Origin: Ancistrus triradiatus
Taxonomy: Eukaryota > Chordata > Actinopteri > Siluriformes > Loricariidae
Reading direction: 5' to 3'
Length of the DNA stretch: 64,000 nt
NCBI GenBank assembly: GCA_025084515.1
Contig: JAJAGP010000288.1
Location: 434,001-498,000 of the forward strand
Notes under the pieces: generated by a model
The model's database searches: none
The model's input: only the letters and a program-made list of their open reading frames with translations
What the model was told of the DNA's origin: nothing
Program-made: the position numbers and the translations under genes
Shown: positions 24,867-36,800 of the stretch, one piece after another
How positions within the stretch are numbered: the stretch's first letter is position 1
Layout of the letters: the number at the start of each line of letters is the position of its first letter

Positions 24867-27800
24867 TTTGTTTTTTTTTTTTTTTTTTATTTATTTTTTT
24901 TTTTTTTTTTTGTTGCTTTGTTTTTTATGATGTTTTTATTTCTTTTATTTTTTATTTTTAATTTGAAGTGGTTAATTTGTAGATCTGTCTTAGGAGTTAT
25001 TTGAGGTACATTCTTTTTTTTTTTCGCTTTATTTAGTTTTTTTTTTGTTTTTTTTTTTAGTTAATTTAAGGGTGAGTTTTTTTTTTTTTTTTTTTTTTTG
25101 TAGTAGGTTGTTTTGTTTTTTTTTTTTTTTCTTTATTTGTTTTTTTTTGTTTTTTGTTTTTGTGTTTTCTTTTTTTTTGTTTTTTTTCTTTTGATTTTTC
25201 TTTATTGTTTTTTTTTTTTTATTTTAGATTATTTTTTTTTTTATTTTTTTTTTATTTTACGAATTTTTTTTTTTTTTTTGTTCTTTTTTATTACACAAAG
25301 CATTTCTGTTTTTTCTTTTTTTTTTGAAATTTTTTATTTTTTTTTATTTATTTTTTTTATTTTTCTTTTATTTTTCCTCCCCCTTCCTAATACAGAACTA
25401 TCCCACTGATTCAGCCTCTCTAAGGCAGCAACATGTTTATTAGATCCAATTCCTACACGTTTACTCAGACAAGTAATACCTAGTGTTATAGAGTCAGTGT
25501 TAGTTATTTTAAATTCATCCCTTACCTTTGGTTATGTGCCCAAATCCTTTAAGTCTGCCATTATCAAACCACTGATTAAAAAAGCATATCTTGACCCTTG
25601 TGTGATATCTAATTATCTAATTTCAAATCTACCGTTTCTGTCCAAAATCTTAGAAAAAGCCGTCTATCAGCAGCTCTGCAGTTACCTCCAAAGGAATGAA
25701 ATTTATGAAACATTTCAGTCTGGCTTCAGGCCCCATCATAGTACTGAAACAGCATTAATTAGGGTACTAAACGACTTGTTAATGTCCTCAGATAAGGGAT
25801 GTGTTTCTTTTCTTGTTCTGTTAGATTTAAGTGCAGCATTTGACACTATAGATCATGATGTTTTACTAAAAAGACTAGAAAATACTGTAGGTATTTAGGA
25901 ATCGGCACTTTCCTGGTTTAAATCCTACTTAGCTGACCGGTACCAGTTTGTTCATATCAATAATCTAAGGTCTAAGCTCAAAGATGAAGTATGGCATGCC
26001 TCAGGGGTCAGTGCTTGGCCCGCTTTTGTTCTCTCTGTACATGCTGCCACTAGGCTCAGTTATTCGTAAACATGGCATTAGTTTCCACTGCTATGCAGAT
26101 GATACACAGCTGTACATATCAGCCAAACCTAATGACAGCCTTACAATCAACAAAATTGAGGACTGTGTAAAAGAAATAAAAGATTGGATGTTATTTAATT
26201 TTCTCTTACTTAAAACTGAGGTTCTATTAGTGGGACCCAAGGCTGTGAGAGACAGGTTGGCTACATCTATCCTAAATCTAGATGGCTGTCCAGTATTTCC
26301 CAGTCCATCTGTAAAAATTTTAGGGGTCACATTTGATTCAGATCTCTCCTTTGATGCATTAGCAGCATCACTCGAATTGCGTCATTTCAATTACGTAATA
26401 TTGCTAAACTTAGAAATATCCTCTCTTTTAACGATGCAGAGAAACTTGTTCATGCATTTATGACCTCAAGGTTGGATTACTGTAATGCCTTACTTACTGG
26501 ATGCTCTAGTAAATCTATAAATAAACTGAATGCAGAATCAGAATGCAGCCGCCCGAGTGCTAACTCGAACTAGAAAATTTGATCATATCACTCCTGTTAT
26601 ATCGTCACTACACTGGTTACCAGTCAAATTCCACATTGATTACAAAATACTTCTTATAACTTATAAAGCTCTACATGGCCTGGCCCCACATTATCTGAGT
26701 GAACTCTTAGAGTTTTACAATCCAACTCGTCTACCTTGTTCGCAGGGTACAGGACTTCTTTTAGTTCCTAGAATTAAAAAAGTCACAGCAGGGGGGAAAG
26801 GTTTTCTCATACATGGCCCCCCAACTATGGAATAAACTTCCCACTTTAGTTCGAGACTCAGACACTCTCCAAAATTTTAAGTCTATGCTAAAGACATACT
26901 TATTTACGCAGGCTTTTGACTAGATTTAGACCGGGATGCATGGCTTGGGTCACTGGGGCTGGAGTCTGGAATCATGTCTGGCCTGGCTGCCTTGTCCATT
27001 AGCCAGGAGTGTCGAGTGGGCGGTCTGGCTGAACTGGGCTTCGGTCCTCTTGATCTTGACTCATGCATCTTTGCCTTAGACTAAAGGCAGAGCTGGGGGT
27101 TCATAGTCAAAGAGTCTTATGGTGATCAGGACGATGGGTTTGCTGTCTTCTGCCTCCGTGGGGTTGCCAAATGTCTCATGTGATCCCTCTTGGCTGTGTT
27201 ACCTACCAGTTCTCCTCTTTCATAGCTTTCTAGCTATATGCTGCTATAGCTTAAACACCTCCAATTTACTATGTCTCCACTTGCGCTCTAAATGCCGTGT
27301 TCTTTGCTTTAAGGTACGGGTGTGGTCATTATACCATGGTGCTAGCCTTTTTTCCCTAATACGTTTGACCCTAGCAGGGGCAGTCGTGTCCAGGGTTGAG
27401 CGAAGTACCTCAGTACCTTGTAATTGGTCGTTTACACACTGAAGATGATTGATCTCCGTAGGTGTGTTCAATTTCAAGTCTGGTAGGTTTTTAATAAACG
27501 CAGCTGGAGTAGCAGATGTGATAGTGCGCTTGGTGTGATAACGAGGCAGAAGGATTTTATTTATTAGAGATAGCTCAAATACTAAAAGATAGTGATCTGA
27601 AAGCGAATCACTTTGCGGGAAAACATCAAGGTTATCTATATTGATACCAAATGTTAATATTAAATCTAAAGTATGATTACAGCGGTGGGTTGGTCCCATC
27701 ACATTCTGAGTGATACCCATGGATTCTAAGATGGACTCGAAAGCAATTTTAAGTGGATCCTGCTCATTGTCAAAGTGAATATTGAAATCACCTACAATTA

Positions 27801-30800
27801 AAGCCTTATCTGTTGACAGTAGTAAGCAGGAAAGAAAGTTAGCAAATTCCTGAAGAATTCTGAGTAGGGACCAGGAGGGCGGTAAATAGTTATCAGCTGA
27901 AAAGAGTGTGGTTTTGACTTCCATAACGATGGATCAGTCACTTTAAGAATCAGTATTTTAAAAGAATTAGCCTTGTAATGGGATTTAGCTGTAACACCTA
28001 ACTCTTTGTCAAAAATTGTGGCTACGCCTCCCCCCTGACCATTAGGACGAGGGCAACTAGCATGACTGTATCCAGGAGGTGAGGCTTCATTTAAGGCTAA
28101 ATATTCATCAGGTCTAATCCAAGTTTCAGTGAGACAGAGAGCGTGTAAGTGTTTATCAGTGATCATTTCATTTACAATCACTGCTTTGTTTGTAAGTGAT
28201 CTAATGTTAAGTAATCCTAGCTTTAGTCTAATGTTGTTATTTCTTTGGCAGCTATCTGTGTTTATACTAATGAGGTTATTAAAACAGACTTTTTGAGAGC
28301 GTTTACGTTTAGGGCAGATGTGGCTAACAGACACAGTTTCAATAATGTGAGTTCTGGGTGACGGTGCATGGCTACCAACAAACAGTTGGTTAAGCCGGTC
28401 TGTCTGCTGCCTGACCCCTGCTCTGGATAGTCAGCCCCTAACCAATCGGGCCATAAGACTATGGGCAATGTTGCAGGAGATGAGAGCAGCACCCTCCTGA
28501 GTGGGATGGACACCGTCCCATCCTAAAAGGCCAGGCTTACCCTCAAAGGCTGTCCAGTTGTCTATATAGCCCACATTGTTTTCATAGCACCACTTGGACA
28601 GCCAACAGTTCAGCGACCATAACCTGCTGTAGGCTTTGTCACTTCGCCGCATTGGGATGGGGCCAGAGCACACTACAGCATCGGACATCGCCTTCGCAAA
28701 TCTAACCACCTCTACAAAATTAGCCTTAGTAACCTCTAACTGACGAAGGCGTATATCATTAGCCCCTACATGAATAACTATCCTAGAGAATCTGCGGCTC
28801 TCGAGTTCACTAAGACTCGTTACAATGTCCGGCACCCTGGCTCCGGGGATACAGAGAACTCTAGCTGCTGGTGTCCCTAAAGGGGTAGCAAGTTTCACGT
28901 GTCATAAAATAGAGTCACCTATGACCAGAGCTCTTTCAACAGGCTGCTCAGTGGGTGTTTCACTGAGGAGGGCAAACCTGTTGGACATGTGAACAGGTAA
29001 AGAGTGGTGCTCTTGTGGACTAGCCTTACGACTACATCGCCGAACCGTCACCCACTTGCCCTGCTGCGAGGACTCTCCCGGGGCTCTAACTTCACCTGTG
29101 GCATCCAGATCTGCTAAGCTAGGAGCTGAGCTAGCTAGCTGAGCTAGCCTTTTCTAATGTCTGAATGCGCGTCTCTAAAACTACAATCTTCTCCGTCAGA
29201 CTGGCTACAAGCCTACACCTATCACAAGTAAAATTTACACTAATGACGGAGGAAGAATAGCTAAACATGCGACACTCGCACAGCGAACAAGCACAGCAGA
29301 AGCCATGTTAATACAATTAATGAATTAAAGGTACTTAGCTTCGGGTGGTGTTGTGGGGTGGGAGTGAAGATATGGTTCAGCTGCAGCCGATGGTCCAATG
29401 CAATGCTCGATTAAAGCGTTAATACAAGTTAAGTCAACACAAAACGTCACTAAAAAACTAAGTCTCAGAAAGAAAGTGGGAAAAGACTGTAAAAAAGTTA
29501 TAAAAACAGACACTACTGCGAAGAAGACGCAACTCTGGTTGTTAGCTAATGGCTAACTACTGCAAACACAAGCCGGTATACCTGAAAAGTTACTAAATAA
29601 CGATTAGCGGCCAAAAAATATAATCCGCCGGTACGAGAATAAAATGATTAAGATGTTGTAAAAACCTACTATATATACGATTATATAAGATACAGATGCG
29701 ATCGGGAATTAAAATATATCAAAGGTAAAAGCTGCTAGCAGCTACGAAACGGCGTCCTGTGTGCAACCACAGATCAGTCTGGGTTGCCAGATCCTCGCAA
29801 TTCTCCGCGTCAGTTCTCTCAGCGTTACATGGCATCAGTGATTGACATTGGTATCAGTGATTGTTAATAGACACTGATGCTCTTTAATCAATAACTAAAT
29901 TACATCTTCTGTTTTCTCTCCGAGCTGTGTTCCGGTGCCGGGGTTTCCAGCCCCCACACATGATGTTCATCCCGCTGGCAGCTCCACTCAAGCTGCTTCC
30001 GTCATCAGCTCCCAGCCCCACCATACCCGAGCCACTTAATGCCGATGTGCATACTTCAACATTTTATTCGAACTTGACTCCATGACTTTAGTTTTCGCTC
30101 ATTAGATTTATCATCTACGCCGCCCAAGGAGGTTGGGTCACTTTTTGAGTCTTGGTCCTCCCAAGGTTTCTTCCTATAACACTCAGGGAGTTTTTCCTTG
30201 CCTCTGTCGCCCTAGGCTTGCTCAATTTGGGAATGGACGTAGTTATTAGGAGATAATCTAAACTTGTAAAGTTGCTTTGAGACAATGCTCCATTGTAAAA
30301 AGCGCTATATAAATAGATCTGACTTGACTTGACTTGACTAGTAATATACAGGCCGAATTAGGGCTGCAGCCTGTCTCAAACAGGGTAAAGAAATACTGAA
30401 AGGCCTTAAAATTTTTCACAAGGGTCTAGAGATTCCAGATTTCTTGCACTGCTTCTAGAGGCCTTGACGGCCCACATAGTTGAGATTTTTTGAAGCAGTG
30501 TCCAAAAAGTGTATATGGATTAAAGTGTAATATATTGCTATTGGGATGGCCCGAAACGGGTTCTAGAAAAATGCGTCGACCCCTATACTTTTCACACTGT
30601 TTCTAGAGCTGCTGCGGGCTAACATAGTTGAGTTTGGGCCATTTTGGACCTTTCCAAGGGGTGTCCAAAAAGTATATATGGAAATGAATGGAAATATATT
30701 GGAATTGGGACGTGTCCAAACAAGGTCCAAGAAGGTCCAACGAGCCCGAAAATTCGGCTACGTTGTTATCATAGGGTCTAGATAAACATACTCACACCTG

Positions 30801-33800
30801 GAACCGTTTGGCCATTCTGAAGTATTTTTTATCTGCCTCATGATTCGAGAAGAATCCATGCAGACTGACATCATGGCCTTATGCCTGTCTCAGTGAAGGA
30901 AGAGAAATACTGAAAGGCCTTAAAAATTTTCACGAGGGTCTAGAGCTTCCAGATTATTTGCACTGCTTCTAGAGGTGTTGACGGCCCACATAGTTGAGAT
31001 TTGGCCCAATCGGACCTTTCCAAGGGGTGTCCAAAAAGTGTATATGGATTAAAGTGCAATATACTGTATGATTCAAATGCTTATTTTTCCACACTTCCCG
31101 GTGGTCTACACACACGAAACACATATCACTGGATTCATCTCGATGAGTAGATGCCTAATTCCGCCCAAAATGGCGGAAAATCATGGATTTTTCGATTTGT
31201 TTATTGACTAAATGAACATGTTTCTTGGGCACATTGGTGGACAAATTGTGGTATCTATACATTCAGGAGACCTCCTAGATTATAATTCCATCGAGTTCCC
31301 GTGTCTGTGTTTGTCCTTTCACTCCCGCCAAGCCTCTTAGGCCTACGTTAGCAACCGAATGATAATTAAGCTCGTTTCTCATACTTCCCGGTGGTCTACA
31401 CGCAAGATACACATATCAGTGGATTCGTCTCGATGAGTAGATGCTGTTTGATACCAGCAACTAACTCCCCGGGAAATCGCGTAAAATCGCGCCGTTCTTA
31501 AAATGTTCAGCTACTAAATTTACATGTTTATTGGGCACTTGGGTGGACATTTTTGGTATCGTTGCACTCGAGACGACTACTAGATTGTAAAGCAAAAGAG
31601 TTTCCTAGTCCTACAAGTTCTGAAAGCTGTAGAAATGGTTCAAAGTCAGGCTAGAGAAATACAGAAAAAGGCTTTAAAAATGATCGCGTGAACCTAGAGG
31701 TTCCAAATTTTTCACACTGCTTATGTGGGTGTCAACAGCCCACATACTTGTGTCTTGAGTCAATCGCACCTTTCCAAGCAGTGTTATATCAAGCGTATAG
31801 CAATTTCAATGGAAATATATTGCAATTGGGACGTGTCCAAATGGGGTCTAGAAAGGTCCGACGAGTCCGAAACTTCGGCTACATCGTCAGCATAGGCTGT
31901 AGATAAACATAATCAAATGTGGAACTGTTCGGACATTCCAAAGTATTTTTTATCGGGGTAACGATTCGAGCAAAATCCATGCAAGCTTACACACTGGGCC
32001 TATGACTTTCTCAGTGCAATATATTATTGCAATATATTATTGATCCCTAAAATGAGTGTTGAACGTCTTTACATTTGGCCCTTCAAAACTGACCTCATTC
32101 AAGTAAATAAACATACTCTGAAGCCGTGAGAGCAACAGTATAGTTGCAGATTCTCCATTTCTCACTAAAATGAGTGTTGAACGTCTTTACATTTGGCCCT
32201 TCAAAACTGACCTTATTCAAGTAACTCAAAATACGGTGAAGCCGTGAGAGCAACAGTACAGTCACAAATTCTCCAATATTTTTAACTTATCAATATAATG
32301 AATGTCATCCATTTTCCAATGTAATGAATGGATGAAAAATATACATGTTTTGGACGATTAATGTCATCCCACTTGCAATATATTTTGAATCCCAATTCCA
32401 ACATATTTAATGATATATCATGTTATCCCAGGTGCAATATATTTTGAATCCCAATTACAATATATTTAATAAACGTAACAGAATGGCATCCCATTTGCAA
32501 TATATTTTGAATCCCAATTGCAATATATTTAAAGTTATAGAATCTTATCCCACTTGCAATATATGTAATTAAGGTAATCAAATGTCATCCCAATTGCAAT
32601 ATATTTTGAATCCCACTTGCAATAAAATGAATGTCATCCCATTTCCAATATAATGAATGGATGAAAACTATACAGGTTTTGGACGATTAATGTCATCCCA
32701 CTTGCAATATATTTTGAATCCCAATTCCAATATATTTAATGATATATAATGTCATCCCATTTGCAAAATATTTTAAATCTCACTTGCAATATATTTAATG
32801 ATAAAGAAAGTCATCCCAGTTGCAATATATCTTAAATCCCAATTGCAATATATTTAATGATATAGAATGCCATCCCACTTGCAATATATTTTGAATCCCA
32901 CTTCCAATATATTTAAATAAGGTAATTGAATGCCATCCCACTTGCAATATATTTTGAATCCCACTTCCAATATATTTAATTAAGGTAATCGAATGTCATC
33001 CCACTTGCAATATATTTTGAATCCCACTTCCAANNNNNNNNNNNNNNNNNNNNNNNNNNNNNNNNNNNNNNNNNNNNNNNNNNNNNNNNNNNNNNNNNNN
33101 NNNNNNNNNNNNNNNNNNNNNNNNNNNNNNNNNAATTAATGAAATCGCATGACATCCCACTTGCAATATATTTTGAATCCCACTTCCAATATATTTAATT
33201 AAGGTAATCGAATGCCATCCCACTTGCATTTTATATTGAATCCCACTTCCACTATATTTAATTAAGGTAATCGAAAGCCATCCCACTTGCAATATATTTT
33301 GAATCCCACTTGCAATATATTTAATTAATGTAATCGAATGCCATCCCACTTGAAATATATTTTGAATCCCATTTGCAGTATATTTAATGATCTAGAATGT
33401 CATCCCACCTGCAATATATTTTGAATCCCAATTGACATATATTTAATTAATGTAACAGAATGGCATCCCACTTGCAATATATTTTGAATCCCACTTGCGA
33501 TATATTCAATGATATAGAATCCCATCCCACTTGCAATAGCTCTTAAATCCCAATTGCAATATATTTAATGATATAGAATGTCATCCCACTTGCAATATTT
33601 TTTGAATCCCACTTGCAATATAATGAATGTCATCCCATTTCCAATATAATGAATGGATGAAAAATATACAGGTTTTGGACGATTAAGGTCATCCCACTTG
33701 CAATACATTTTGAATCCCAATTGCAATATATTTAATGATTTATAATGTCATCCCACTTGCAATATATTTTGAATTCCACTTGCAATATATTTAATGATAT

Positions 33801-36800
33801 AGAATGTCATCCCACTTGCAATATATCTTAAATCCCAATTGCAATATATTTAATTAAGGTAATCGAATGTCATCCCATTTGCAATATATTTTGAATCCAA
33901 CTTGCAATATATTTAATTAATGTAATCGAATGCCATCCTACTTGCAATTTATTTTGAATCCCACTTGCAATATATTTAATTAATGTAATCGAATGCCATC
34001 CTACTTGCAATATATTTGAAATCCCACTTCCAATATATTTAATCAAGGTAATCAAATGTCATCCCATTTGCAATATATTTTGAATCCCACCTGCAATATA
34101 TTTAATGATATAGAATCCCATCCCACTTGCAATATATTTTGAATCCCACTTGCTATATAATGAATGTCCTCCCATTTTCAATATAATGAATGGATGAAAA
34201 ATATACAGGTTTTGGACGATTAAGGTCATCCCACTTGCAATATATTTTGAATCCCAATTGCAATATATTTAATGATTTATAATGTCATCCCACTTGCAAT
34301 ATATTTTGAATCCCACTTGCAATATATTTAATGATATAGAATGGCATCCCACTTGCAATGTATTTTGAATCCCAATTTCAATATATTTAATGATATAGAA
34401 TGTCATCCCACATGCAATATATGTTAAATCACACTTGCAATATATTTAATTATGTAATCGAATGCCATCCAACTTGCAATATATTTTGAATCCCACTTGC
34501 AATATATTTAATTAAAGTAATCGAATGTCATCCAATTTGCAATATATTTTGAATCCCACTTGCAATATATTTAATGATATAGAATCTCATCCCACTTGCA
34601 ATATATCTTGAATCCCAATTGCAATATAATGAATGTCATCCCATTTCCAATATAATGAATGGATGAAAAATATATAGGTTTTTGACGATTATTGTCTTCC
34701 CACTTGCACTATATTTTGAATCCCACTTGCTATATATTTAATGATATAGAATGTTATCCCAGTTGCAATATATTATTGATCCCTGTTGCAATATATGTAA
34801 TGACATATAATCTTATCCTAGTTGTAATTTATTATTAAACCCAATTCCAATATATTTACTTCATCCCTGTTGAAATATATAGGAAACTAACCAGAAACAA
34901 TGTGAATCTTATTTTGTTTGAAACATTATGTTAAGGCTCTGGTATTACTGGCAATTTTTTTAATGGTTTAAAGAAACACATCTCAGAAATGTCAAAGTAT
35001 GAAATATTTTTGCTCATGTTGTTGCTGTGGGATACGTTAGCACAAGCATGCTTCAAAACTGACCTTAATCATGTACCTCAAAATACTCTGAAGCTGTGAG
35101 AGCAACAGTTCAGTTGCAGATTCTCCATTTCTCACTAAACTGAGTGTTGAACGTCTTTACATTGGGAAATTTAACACACTCCTGTTAAATAGAACTGCAA
35201 TGTGTATGATATGAGTAATATTAAAAGGGACATCATACCAATAGCAATATATTGAACCACAGGGTCATATATTGCAATTGGGATGGTGGGTGGGGCCACG
35301 GGGACCTCAAAGTGATGTCATCCCATTTGCAATATATTTGACCACAGTGTCATATATTGGAACTGGGATGGTGGGCGGGGCCACAAAGACCTCAAAGTGA
35401 TGTCATCCCAGTTGCAATATATTTGACCACAGTGTCATATATTGGTGTATGAGAGTATGCCGGAAGAATGGAGGAAAAGTTTACTTGTACCGATTTTTAA
35501 GCAGAAGGGTGATGTACAGAGTTGTGGCTCTTACAGGGGCATAAAGTTGATGAGCCACACAATGAAGATTTGGGAGAGTTGTGGAAGCTAGGCTCAGACA
35601 GGAGGTGACAGTGTGTGAACAACAGTATGGTTTCATGCCAAAGAAGAGCACCATGGATGCAATTTTTGCTTTGAGACTGCTGATGGAGAAGTATAGAGAT
35701 GGTCAAAAAGAGCTACATTGCGTCTTTGTGGATTTGGAGAAAGCTTATGACAGGGTGCCAAGGGAGGAACTGTGGTGGTGTATGAGGAAGTCTCGAGTGG
35801 CTGAAAAGTACATGTATGACAACAGCATGACAGCGGTGAGATGTGCTGTAGGAGTGACAGATAGCTTCAAGGTAGAGGTGGGACTGCATCAAGGATCGGC
35901 CCCGAGTCCATTCTTATTTGCTCTGGTGATGGACAGACTAACAGATGAGGTCAGACAGGAATCGCCGTGGACTATGATGTTTGCAGACGACATTGTTATC
36001 TGTAGTGAGAACAGGGAACAGGTAGAAGAGAACTTGGAGAGGTGGAGGTATAATCTGGATAGGAGAGGAATGAAAGTCAACTGTAGTAAGACAGAATACA
36101 TGTGTGTAAATGAAAGGGAGGCAGGTGGAACAGTCAGGCTACAGGGATCAGTGGTCACAAAGGTCCAGGAGTTCAGGTACTTGGGCTCAACTGTCCAAGG
36201 AAATGGGGAGTGTGGAACGGAGGTGAAGAAGAGAATACAGGCAGGATGGAGTGGGTGTCAGGAATGCTGTGTGAAAAAAGGGTTGGAGCAAAAGTGAAAG
36301 GAAAGATTTATAAGAGAGTAGTGAGACCAGCCTTGTTGTATGGCTTAGAGACAGTGGCACTGACAAAGAGACAGGAAGCAGAGCTGGAGGTGGCAGAACT
36401 TAAGATGTTGAGGTTCTCTTTAGGAGTGTCCAGGATGGACAGGATTAGAAATGAGATCATCAGAGGGACCGCACGGGTTGGAAAATTGGGAGACACAATT
36501 CGAGAGGGAAGACTGAGATGGTTTGGACATGTGCAGAGGAGGGATAGTGGATATATTGGTAGGAGGATGTTGGAGATGGAGCTGCCAGGCAAGAGACGGA
36601 GAGGAAGACCAAAGAGAGTTATTTGGTTGTGGTAAATGAAGATATGCAGGGAGTTGGGGTGAGAGTAGAGGACGTGGAGGACAGGGTGAGGTGGAAACGT
36701 TTAACTCTCTGTGGTGACCTATGATAAAGGGAGAAGCTGAAAGAAGAAGTGTCATATATTGGAATTGGGATGGTGGGCGGGGCCACGGAGACCTCAAGGT

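Noticed and set aside
24750..25409. Phe-rich open frames in the T-rich block
   Set aside because: Any T run translates to Phe; the block replaces LINE sequence and is probably an artefact.
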